Assembly (NCBI GenBank): GCA_009663005.1
Contig: VIGQ01001659.1
Span: forward strand, 1 to 19,631
Length of the DNA stretch: 19,631 nt
DNA from: Actinidia chinensis
Lineage: Eukaryota; Streptophyta; Magnoliopsida; Ericales; Actinidiaceae
Direction: 5' to 3'
Position numbers and translations under genes: made by a program. Positions within the stretch are counted from its first letter, which is position 1, and every line of letters starts with the position of its first letter. This document shows, one piece after another, positions 9,870 through 19,631 of the stretch. The notes under the pieces were generated by a model that was not told the origin of the DNA, did no database searches, and worked only from the letters and a program-made list of their open reading frames with translations.

Positions 9870-12800
9870 GGTATGATTAGACATACCTTATTATTGTATT
9901 GTGTCTATTTCATATTATACTGATTTTGAATTTTTGAGCAGATTTAGCGACTGTTTTTGTATTGTTTTATTTTGGGCGAGGCAAAATGCTATAGATTTAT
10001 CTGTTTAACTCAACGCTCAACTTAATTCGGTATTATATGTCCTTGTCTTATATTGTACTTTGTCTATTCCTATTAATGCTGATTTTATTTTTTTTGTAAT
10101 GACTAGTGACTTGTTGTATTTGTGTTATTTTGCGAGGACGCAATGCTGGGGAGTTCGATTGGATGTAACCGAATGCTAATAGCGATACCTAGTGCGCATA
10201 GAACTTTTCTGAAATACATAGCTCGACACAGGCCTTAAAATATGTGTTACGTAAAAATTGCTATAAATTTTATAAATGTATCTTGGGTCTTATTAACTTT
10301 AAGATTGAAAATTCCCCGGGTTCAATTTCCACCTGCAAGGTTAATTAGCTTATTATTAGACCATACTTATATTGTAATTTTTTTGTCTATTTTATATTAT
10401 ACTGATTTGAATTTTTGAGTAATATTTAGGACTTTTTTGTAGTGTTTGTTTGTTTTCGAGGGCAAATGCTTTGATTATCTGGTTTAACGTAAACCTCAAC
10501 TTATTCGGATTGTATGTCCTTGTCTTATATTTTACTTTGTCTATTCATTTATGCTGATTTGAATTTATTTGTAATGACTATTGACTTTTTTGTAATTGTT
10601 TATTTTGCAGGACCAATGTTTGTGTGGATTCGACGATTAGGGAAGTACCATGCTAATAGCGATACCATAGGCCATAGAACTTTTCTGAAATACATATCTC
10701 CATACTTAAAATATGTGGGTCCGTAAAAATTGCTATCAAGTTTTATAAATTTATCTGTGTCTTAATACTTGAGATTGAAATTTCTCGGTTCAATTTCAAC
10801 CTCAGTTAATTAGGTATTATTAGACATACCTTATATTGTATTTTTCCTATTTTCATATAATACTGATTTGAATTTTGTTGAGTAATATTTAGCGATCTGT
10901 TTTGTATTTGTTTTATTTTGCGAGGGGCAATGCTTATAGATTATCTGGTTTAACTTCAACCTCACTTAATTCGGTATTTATGTCCCCCCCCCTTGTCTTA
11001 TGTTGTACTTTGTCTATTTGAATATTATGCTGATTTGAATTATTTGTTAATGACTAGTGACTTTTTCTATTTGTGTTATTTTGCGAGGACATGCTTGGAT
11101 TCGTTGATTGTACCATGCTAAAGCGATACCTAGGCCAATACCTATGAAATCATTCTCCACACCTTCAATATTGTGGTACTTAAAAATTGCTACATAAATT
11201 TATAAATTTATCTGGTTCTTAATTAACACTTGAGATTTAAATTCCGTCCCCTGTTCAATTTCCACCTTAAGTTAATTATGTATTATTAGACAATACCTTA
11301 TATTGTCTTTTGTTTATTTCATATTATGCTGATTTGAATTTTTGAGTAATATTTAGCGACTGTTTTGTATTTGTTTTGTTTTGCGAGGGCAAATACTTAG
11401 ATTTTGGTTTAACTTCAATCTCAACTTAATTCGTATTATATGTCCTTGTCTTATGTTTTACTTTGTCTATTCCATATTATGCCTGATTTGAATTTTTTGT
11501 AATGGCTAGTGAACTTTTTGTATTTGTGTTATTTTGCGAGGACCATGCTGTGGACCTCGATTGGATGTACCATGCTTAATGCAATACCTAGGCCCAATAA
11601 CTTTTCTGAAATACATATCTCCGCACACCTTAAAATATTGTGGTACGGTAAATTGCTATAAATTTTATAAATTTATCTTGGGTCTTATTAATTTGAGATT
11701 GAAATTCCCCGGATTCAATTTCCACCTCAAGTTAATTAGTATATAGACAATACCTATATATGTATTTTGGGGGGTGCTATTTCATATTATAACTAATTTG
11801 AATTTTTAGTAATATTTAGCGACTGTTTTGTATTTGTTTTGTTTGCAAGGGAAAAACTGTAGATTATCTGGTTTTTTAATTACTTTTCAACCTCAATTTA
11901 TTCGGTATTATATGTCCTTGTCTTATGTTGTAATTTGTCTATTTCATATTATTGATCTGATTTGATTTTTTTTGTAATGAACTAGTGACTTTTGTGTAGT
12001 TGTGTTATTTTGGCGAGGATCAATGTCTTTGGACTCGTTGATGTACCATGCCTAATAGCGAGACCTCGGCCAAGAAATTTTCTGAAATACATATGGGCCA
12101 CACCATAAAATATTGTGTACTTCAAATTGCTATAAATTTTATAAATTTATCTTGGGTCTTTAATACTTGATATTGAATTTTCCATTTTCCGGGTTTCAAT
12201 TTCAACACCCAAGTAACTTAGGTGTTTTATTAGAACAATACCTTATATTGTATTTTGTCTATTTCATATTATACTGATTTGAATTTTGATTAATATTAAG
12301 CGACTGTTTTTGTATTGTTTTGTTTGGCGAGGGCAATGCTATAGATCATCTGTTTAACTTCAACCATCAACTTAATTCGTATTATATTTCCATATCTTAT
12401 GTTGTACTATGTCCTATTTTCAAATTTGCTGATTTGAATTTTTTTTTTTTCGTATGACTAGTAACTTTTGTATTTGGTGTATTTGCTAGGACCAATGCTG
12501 TGGCACTCGATTGATGTACCATGCTAATAGCGATCCCTAGGCCAATAAATTTTCTAAATACCTTCTCCACAACCTTAAAATAGTGTGGTACGTAAAATTG
12601 CTATAATTTTTATAAATTTATCATTGGGTCTTATTATTGAGATTGGAAATTTTCTCGGTTCAATTTCAACCTCAAGTTATTGTTAGGTGATTATTAGAAT
12701 TACCTTATCATTTGTTTTTGTCGATTTCAGATTATACTGAATTTGAATTTTGGAGCAATATTTAGCGATGTTTTTTTAGTTGTTTTGTTTTGCCGGGTAA

Positions 12801-13886
12801 ATGCTGTGATTATCTGGTTAACTTCAACCTCACCTTATTCGGTATTATATGTCGCATAATCGTTATGTTTTACTATGTCTATTTCAAATTATGCTGATTT
12901 GAATTTATTTGGTAATGACTAGTGACTTGTTTTGTATTTGTGTTATTTTGCGAGGACTCCAATACTGTGGATTCGATTTGTAAGTTACCATGCTAAAAGC
13001 GATCCTAGCCATAGAACTTTTCTGAAATCATATCTCCACACTTAAAATATTGTGTACGTAAAAATTGCTATACAATTTGGTAAATTTATCTTGGGTCTTA
13101 ATTAACTTGATGATTGGAAATTCCCCGGGTTCAATTGCCCACCTCAAGTTAATTAGGTATTAATTAGACAATACCTTATATTGTATTTTGTTTTTCATAT
13201 TCTGCTGATTTGAATTTTTGAGTAATATTTAGCGACTTTTTTTATTTGTTTTGTTTTGCGAGGGTACATGCTGTTGATTATCTGGTTTAACTTCAACCCA
13301 ACTTAATTCCGGTATTATAATGTCCATATCTTATGTTGTACTATGTCTATTTCAATTAGGCTGTTTGGATTTTTTTTCGTATGACTAGTGACTTGTTGTA
13401 TTTGTGTTATTTTGCAGGACCATGCTGTGGACTCGAATTGGATGTACCAGTACCATGCCTACTAGCGATCCCTAGGCCCCAAGAAATTTTCTGCAATACA
13501 TATCCCACACCCTTAAAAGATGGTGGTACGTAAAAATTGCTATAAATTTTTGTAATTTTAGCTGGGTCTTAATTAACTTTAGATTGAAATTCCCCGGGTC
13601 ATTTCCACCTCCACCTCAAGTTAATTAGGTATTATTAGACAATACCTTATATTGTATTTGTTTATTTCATTTATGCTGATTTGAATTTTTGTAGTAATAT
13701 TTAGCAACTGTTTGGTCATTTGTTTTGTTTTGCGAGGGTAAATGCTGTTGATTATCTGGTTTTAACTTCACCTCACTTATTCGGTATTATATGTCCATTC
13801 TCTTCTGTTGTACTATGTCTATTCAAATGATGCTGATTTGGATTTTTTTTGTAATGACTAGTGACTTTTTTGTATTGTGTTATTTT

Positions 13887-15593
13887 GCGAGGACCAATGC
13901 TGTTACTCGATTGGATGTACCATTCTAGATCGCGATCCTATAGGCCCAAACTTGTCTGAATACATATGGTCCACACCTAAAATATTGTGGTACGAAAAAT
14001 GGCCCCTATACAATTTTATAAATTTATCTTTTGGTCCTTAATTAACGTGAGATTGAAATTTTCGGGTTCAATTTCAACCTCAAGTTACTGGGTATTATTA
14101 GACAATACCTTATATTGGTATTTTGTCTAATTTCATATTAATACTGATTTGAATTTTTGGAGTATATTTATCGACTGTTTTGTATTTGTTTTATTTTGCG
14201 AGGGCAAATGCTATAGATTATCTGGTTTACTCACCTCAAACTGTATTCGTCTTTATGATCCTTGTCTTAAATTGTACTTTGTCTATTCCATATTATGCTG
14301 ATTTTAATTTTTTTTGTAATGACTAGTGACTTTTGTATTTGTGTTTTTGCTGAGGACGCAATGCTGGGGATTCTATTTATGTACCATGCTAATAGCGATA
14401 CTAGGGCCATAGAACTTTTCTGAATAAATCTCCACACCTAAAATATTGTGTACGTCAAAATTGCTATAAATTTTATAAATTTAATCCTTGGGTCTAATTT
14501 ACTTTAGATTGAAATTCCCGGGTTCAATTTCCACCTCAAGTTAATTAGCTATTATTAAGACAATACCTTATAATTGTATTTTGTCTATTTTATATTATAC
14601 TGATTTGAATTTTTGAGTAATATTAGGCGACTGTTTTGTATTTGTTTTGTTTTGCGAGGGCAAATGCTTTAATTATCTGGTTTAACTTCAACCTCACTAA
14701 TTATTCGGTATTGTATGTCCTTGTCTTATAATTGTACTTTGTCTATTTCATATTATGCTGATTTGAATTTATTTGTAATGACTAGTGATTTTTTTGTATT
14801 TGTGTATTTGCGAGGACAATGTTTGGATTTCGATGGGATGGACCAATGCTAATATCGATACCTAGGAGGCCATAGAACTTTTCGTAATACATATCTCTCC
14901 ATACCTAAAATAGTTGTACGTAAAAATTGCTATAAATTTTATAAATTTATCTTGGGTCTTAATTAACTTGGATTGAAATTCTCGGGTTCAATTTCACACA
15001 ACCTCAGTTATTATGTATTATTAGACAATACCTATATTGTATTTTGTTCTATTTCCCATATATACTGATTTGAATTTTTGAGTAATATTTAGTCGACTGT
15101 TTTGTATTTGTTTTATTTTGCGAGGGCAAAATGCTATAGATTTAATCTGGTTTAAAAACTTCAACCTCAACTTAATTCGGTATCTCCATACTGTCCTTGT
15201 CTTGGTTTGTACTTTGTCTATTTGATTTATGCTGATTTGAATTTATTTGTAATGACTAGTGACTTTTTTCTATTTGTGTTATTTTCGAGGAACCAATGCT
15301 GTGGATTCGATTGGATTACCATGCTAATAGCGATACTAGCCATAAGAACTTTTCTGAAATACATATCTCCACACTTAAATATTGTGGTACGTAAAAATTG
15401 CTATAAATTTTATAAATTTATCTTGGTCTTAATTAACTTGAGATTGAAATTCCCCGGGTTTCAATTTCCACCTCCACCTCAAGTTAATTAGGTAGTATTA
15501 GAATACCATTTATATGGTATTTTGTTATTTCATATTTGGCTATTTGAAATTTTTTGAGTATATTTTACCGCTGTTTTGTATTTGTTTTGTTTT
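13887..15593 (+). repeat. Higher-order block, right type, copy 2 (units 30-33)
   Basis: Unit 30 has ACATATGGTCC, matching the ACATATGTCC of units 21 and 37. Unit 31 is preceded by GCTGATTTTAATTTT and has GACGCAATGCTGGGGATTC, CTTTAGATTG, TTAATTAGCTATT and CTATTTTATATTATACTG. Unit 32 is preceded by GGTATTGTATGTCC and GAATTTATTTGTAATGAC and has CAATGTTTGGATTTCG. Unit 33 is preceded by TTTGATTTATGCTG and TTTTTTCTATTTGTG and has CTGTGGATTCG. Unit 30 lacks the expanded hairpin loop. This copy starts nine units after copy 1. Confidence 0.8.
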
Positions 15594-17163
15594 GCGAGTT
15601 AACTACTATGGAGTATCTGGTTTAAACTTCACCTCAACTTATTTCGGTCTTATATGTCCATATCTTATGTTGTACTATGTCTATTTCAAATTATGCTGAT
15701 TTGGATTTTTTCGTAATGACTAGTGACTTTTTGTATTTGTGTTTTTGGCGAGGACCAATCTGTGCACTCGATTGGATGTACCATGCTAATAGCGATCCCT
15801 AGGCCCACGAAATTTTTTCTGAAATACATATCTCCCCACCTTAAAATATTTGGTACGTAAAATTGCTATAATTTTATAAATTTATCTTGGGTCTATTACC
15901 TTGAGATTGAAATTTCTCGGGTTCAATTTCAACCTCAAGTTATTAGGTATTATTAGCAATACCTTATAAGTGTATTTTGAGGGGGGTCTATTTCATAATT
16001 ATACTGATTGGAATTTTTGAGGCAATATTTAGAGGCGACTGTGGTTGTTTTTATAATTTGTTTTGTTTTGCGAGGGTAAATGCGTTGATTAGCTGTGTTC
16101 ACTTCAACCTCAACTTAATTCGGTATTATATGTCCTATCTTTGTTGTACTATGTCTAATTTCAATTAATCGGATTTGAAATTTATGTATTGTAATGATAT
16201 TAGTGGGACTTTTGTATTGGGTATTTTGCGAGGACCAATACTGTGGATTCGATTGGAATGTACCATGCTACTAGCAGATACCTAGGCCATAGAACTTTTT
16301 CTGAAATACATATCTCCACACCTTAAAATATGTGGTACGTAAATTGTCTATAAATTTTGTAAATTTATCTGGGTCCTTAATTACTTGAGATTGAAATTCC
16401 CCGGTTCATTTCCACTCCCCCAAAAGTTTTGTTTTAGTAGGTATTATAGACATCCTTGATATTGTATTTTGTTTATTTCATCTTAATGCTGATTTGAATT
16501 TTTGAGTAATATTTAGCGACTGTTTTTTATTTGTTTTGTTTTGCGCTGGGTAAATCTGTTGATTATTGGTTTAACTTCAACCTCAACTTAATTCGGTATT
16601 ATATGTCCATATCTTATGTTGTACTATGTTCTATTTCCCAAATTAATTCTTATTTGGATTTTTTCGTAATTGAACTAGTTCCTTTTTTGTATTTGTGTTA
16701 TTTTTGCGAGGACAATGCTGTGGACGCGATTGGATGTACCATGCTATTAGCGTCCCCTATGGCCCAGAAATTTCCTGAAATACATCTCTCCACACCTTAA
16801 ATAATGGTACGTAAAATTGCTATAAATTTTGTAATTTCTCTTGGGTCTTAATTAACTTGAGATTGAAATTCCCCCGGGTTTCCACTTTCCACTCAAGTTA
16901 ATTAGGTATTATTAGATACTCTTATATTGGAATTTTGTATTTCATATTTGCTATTTGAATTTTTGAGTATATTTCGAGCAACTGTTTTGTAAGTATTTGT
17001 TTTGTTTTGCGAGGGTAATGCTGGTTGATATCTGGTTTAACTTCAACCTCAACTTAATTCGTATTGATATGTCCTATCTTATGTTGTACTATGTCTATTT
17101 CAAATTAATGCTGATTTGGATTTTTTCGTAATGACTCGTGACTTTTTGATTTGTGTTATTTTT

Positions 17164-18908
17164 GCGAGGACCAATGCTGTGGATCTCCGATTGGATGTAC
17201 CTGCTAATAGCGATCCCTAGGCCCAAGAACTTTTTCTGAAATACATATGTCCACACCTTACAATCTTGTGGTACGTAAAATTGTCTATAAATTTTTATAA
17301 ATTTATCTTGGGTCTTAATTAACTTGAGATTGAAATTTTCTTTCCTGCTTTCTCGGGGGGGTTCATTTCAACCTCAAGTTAATTAGGTCTTATTATACAA
17401 TACTTATGATTGTATTTGTGTGTCTATTTCATATTATACTATTTGAATTTTTGAGTAATATTTAGCGACTGTTTTGTATTGTTTATTTTGCGAGGCAATG
17501 CTTATAGATAAAATATCTGGTTTAAAAAACTTCAACCGCAACTTAATTCGGTATTATAGTTCCTTGTCTATATTGTACTTTGTCTATTCCATATTAATGC
17601 TGATTTTAATGTTTTTTTTGTCAATGACTAGTGACTTTTTGTATTTGTTTTATTTTGCGAGGACCAATGCCTGGGGATTCCGATTGGATGTACAGCTAAT
17701 ACGATACCTGGCCATAGAACTTTTCTAAATACATATCTCCAACCCTTAAATATTGGTGGGTACTAAAATTTTGCTATAACTTTTTTATAAATTTATCTTG
17801 GGGTCTTTAATTAACTTAGATTGAAATTTTCCCGGTTTCAATTTTCCCACCTCAAGTTTAATTAAGCTAATTGATTAGATCAATCCTTTATTGTGTATTT
17901 TGGTCTATTTTATTATACTGATTTGAATTTTGAGTAATTATTTATCGACTGTTTTTGTATTTGTTTTGTTTTGCGAGGGGCAAATGCTTTAGATTACTGG
18001 GTTAACTGCAACCTGCAACTTAATTCCGCGGTATTGTATGTCCTAGTCCTTATATTGTACTTTGTCTATTCATATTATGCTTATTTGAATTTCATTTGTA
18101 ATGACTAGTGCCTTTTTGTATTGTGTTATTTTGCGAGGGACCAATGTTTTGGATCGATGGGGGGATGTACTGCTATAGCGATACCTAGGCCATGAGAACT
18201 TTTCTGAAATACATATCTCCATACTAAAAATTGTGGTACGTAAAATTGCTATAAAATTTTATAAATTTATCTTGGGTCTTATTAACTTGAGATTGAATTC
18301 CTCGGGTTCAATTTCAACCTCAAGTTAATTAGGTATTATTAGACAATACCTTATATTGTATTTTGTCTATTTCATATTATACTGATTTGAATTGGTTTGA
18401 GTAATATTTTACCGACTGTTTTTGTATTTGTTTTATTTTGCGGGCAAATGCTATAGATTATCTGGTTTAACAAAAACTGCACCTCAACTTAATTCGGTAT
18501 ATATTTCCTTGTCTTATGTTTGTACTTTGTCTATTTGAGATTATGCTATTGGAATTTTATTGTGAAGGCTAGTGACTTTTCTATTTGTGTTTATTTTTGT
18601 CGAGGACGCAATGCTGTGGATTCGATTGGATGTACCAGCAATACGATACCTAGCCATAGAACTTTTTCTGAAATACAATCTCCACACCTTAAAATATTGT
18701 GTACGTAAAATTGCTATAATTTTAATAAATTTATCTTGGGGGGTCTTACTTAACTTGAGATTGAAATTCCCCGGGTTCAATTTCCACCTCAGTAATTATG
18801 TATTTATTAGACAATACCTTATATTGTATTTTGTTGTATTTCATATTATGCTGAATTTGAAATTTTTGAGTAATATTTACCTGACTTGTTTTGTATTTGT
18901 TTTGTTTT
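17164..18908 (+). repeat. Higher-order block, right type, copy 3 (units 37-40)
   Basis: Unit 37 has GATCCCTAGGCCC, ACATATGTCC and the expanded hairpin loop. Unit 38 is preceded by GCTGATTTTAATG and has GCCTGGGGATTCCG, ACTTAGATTG, TTAATTAAGCTAATT and CTATTTTATTATACTG. Unit 39 is preceded by GGTATTGTATGTCC and a GAATTTCATTTGTAATGAC variant and has CCAATGTTTTGG. Unit 40 is preceded by TTTGAGATTATGC and GACTTTTCTATTTGTG and has CTGTGGATTCG. This copy starts seven units (about 3.28 kb) after copy 2. Length and order agree with the other two blocks. Confidence 0.8.
17316..17385. repeat. Hairpin copy with expanded pyrimidine loop, unit 37
   Basis: The left arm TAATTAACTTGAGATTGAAA and the right arm TTTCAACCTCAAGTTAATTA are separated by a pyrimidine-rich spacer ending in CTCGGGGGGG. 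The spacer resembles that at 9806-9869. The seven G run is longer than the three seen in other copies and is probably a homopolymer error. Confidence 0.75.
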
Positions 18909-19631
18909 GCGAGGTAAATACTGTGGATTATCTGGTTTTTAAACTTCAACCTCAACTTATTTCGGTATTATAATGGTCCATATCTTTTTGTACTATGTCG
19001 ATTTTCAATTTAATGCTGATTTGGATTGTTTCGTCTTGACTAGTGACTTTTTGTATTTGTGTTTATTTTGCGAGGACCAATGCTGTGGACTCGATTGGAT
19101 GTACCATGCGAATAGCGATACCTAGGCCATGTAGAACTTTTCCAACTTTCTGAAATACATATCTGCACACCTTAAAATATTTGTGGTACGTAAAATTGCT
19201 ATAAATTATAAATTTATCTTGGGTCTTAATTAACTTGATATTGAAATTCCCCCGGTTCCATTCCCATCCACCTCACGTTAATTAGGTTATGTATTAGACA
19301 ATACCTTATATTTATTTTGTTTATTTCCATATTTATTGCTTGATTTTGAATTTTTTAGGGTATATTTACCTGACTGTTTTGTTTTGTTTGTTTTGCGAGG
19401 TAAATGCTTGTGGATGACTGGTTTACTTCAACCTCAACTTAATTCGGTATTATATGTCCCATATCTATGTTTGTAGCATGTCTATTTCAAATTAATGCTG
19501 ATTTTGGATTTTTTCGTAATTACTAGTGCTTTTGTATTTGTGTTATTTTGCACGGACCAATCTGTGGACTCGATTGGATGTACCATGCTAATAGCGATAC
19601 CTAGGCCAAGAACTTTTCTGCACCCATATCT

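Larger units (their letters stand above)
9637..11382 (+). repeat. Higher-order block, right type, copy 1 (units 21-24)
   Basis: The block opens with unit 21 (GATCCCTAGGCCC, ACATATGTCC, expanded hairpin loop). Unit 22 is preceded by GCTGATTTTATTTT and has GACGCAATGCTGGGGA, CTTTAAGATTG, TTAATTAGCTTATT and CTATTTTATATTATACTG. Unit 23 is preceded by GGATTGTATGTCC and GAATTTATTTGTAATGAC and has CAATGTTTG. Unit 24 is preceded by a TTTGAATATTATG and TTTTTCTATTTGTG variant. The same variants occur in the same order in units 30-33 and 37-40. Each block is about 1.7 kb, seen as long-short-long-short-long-short-long subunits. Unit 24 differs by an AATACCTATGAAATC wording otherwise typical of the left-hand units, which hints at local exchange. 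Confidence 0.8.
1..19631 (+). repeat. Tandem satellite DNA array, about 42 copies of a 474-bp unit
   Basis: The same ordered set of motifs recurs from the first base to the last, always in the same orientation. In order these are GCGAGGACCAATGCTGTGGA, CTCGATTGGATGTACCATG, CTAATAGCGATACCTAGG, AACTTTTCTGAAATACATAT, CTCCACACCTTAAAATATTG, GCTATAAATTTTATAAATTT, TCTTGGGTCTTAATTAACTT, CCACCTCAAGTTAATTAGG, GACAATACCTTATATTGTAT and GCGAGGGCAAATGCTG. Anchor copies counted by eye begin between 105 and 19550, giving 41 intervals of about 474 bp each. Individual intervals run from roughly 440 to 500 bp, with one of about 576 bp (5767 to 6343). Base composition is strongly AT-rich, with T in excess on this strand. 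The array has no flank inside the window. Satellite DNA of this kind is usually centromeric, pericentromeric or subtelomeric heterochromatin in eukaryotes. The location and species are not shown by the sequence. Confidence 0.97.
7756..19631 (+). repeat. Right array domain, rich in 'GCCATAGAAC' and 'AGAAATTTTC' variants
   Basis: From unit 17 on, many units read GCCATAGAACTTTTCTG or close to it (17, 18, 22, 23, 28, 31-33, 35, 38, 40, with near forms in 39 and 41). Others read AAATTTTCTG-like (26, 27, 29, 34, 36). Short subunits before many of these use CCATATCTTATGTTGTAC and GATTTGGATTTTTTCGTAAT. The change in variant spectrum from the left domain is what local unequal exchange or segmental amplification produces in satellite arrays. 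Confidence 0.65.

Noticed and set aside
18572..18973. Longest open frame in the window, 133 codons on the + strand
   Set aside because: It runs across both subunit types of the satellite, has low-complexity composition rich in F, L, I, Y and N, and matching units do not keep the frame. It is a chance frame opened by indels.
1..19631. CRISPR array, since repeats are regularly spaced
   Set aside because: The whole 474-bp unit is repeated with no unique spacers, the unit is far too long, and no cas genes are present.
1..19631. Transposon or retrotransposon ends, telomere repeats, rRNA genes
   Set aside because: No long terminal repeat pair, primer-binding site, transposase or reverse transcriptase reading, TTTAGGG/TTAGGG run or rRNA-like stretch was seen.

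Overview
This window is a single tandem satellite DNA array from end to end, and I find no credible gene. About 42 copies of a roughly 474-bp AT-rich unit lie head to tail in one orientation. The copies of the anchor motif (GCGAGGACCAATG and its variants) begin near 105, 569, 1030, 1502, 1959, 2442, 2885, 3355, 3854, 4351, 4837, 5305, 5767, 6343, 6828, 7290, 7756, 8235, 8690, 9175, 9637, 10132, 10607, 11083, 11536, 12013, 12485, 12950, 13414, 13887, 14349, 14810, 15286, 15748, 16228, 16706, 17164, 17657, 18133, 18601, 19070 and 19550. That is 41 intervals averaging 474 bp. Below, units 1 to 42 are numbered by these anchors. The window starts inside a short subunit and ends inside a long subunit, so the array continues past both edges.

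Each unit is a composite. A short subunit of about 155-160 bp (GCGAGGGCAAATGCTG onward) is followed by a long subunit of about 305-310 bp (GCGAGGACCAATGCTG onward). The two subunits are visibly homologous in their anchor, their CCTCAA-TTAATT-GGTATTAT block, their CTATTTCATATTAT-CTGATTTGAATTTTT block and their T-rich box ending in GCGAGG. The long one carries about 150 bp of extra sequence, and at its downstream edge sits a near-perfect inverted repeat with arms of about 22 bp around a CCCGGG-like centre. Linked variants shared by non-adjacent units show a second, higher-order level of repetition. Units 21-24, 30-33 and 37-40 are matching blocks in the right part of the window, and the unit pairs 2-3, 6-7 and 12-13 match in the left part.

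The organism is most likely a eukaryote, because a uniform array of more than 19 kb with dimer-like and higher-order structure is typical of centromeric or heterochromatic satellite DNA in plants, insects and other animals. I cannot name the species or satellite family from sequence alone. Copies differ mainly by one-base insertions and deletions and by homopolymer changes, even between matching higher-order copies. This looks like uncorrected single-molecule long-read sequence, so much of the fine variation is probably sequencing error. One 230-bp stretch (5914-6143) departs from the repeat and holds a run of 16 G; it may be a low-quality patch or a real interruption.

The open reading frames in the window are short, lie in different frames of the same repeat, and are broken from copy to copy. 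I treat none as a gene. The result of interest is the architecture of the satellite itself, not a protein system.
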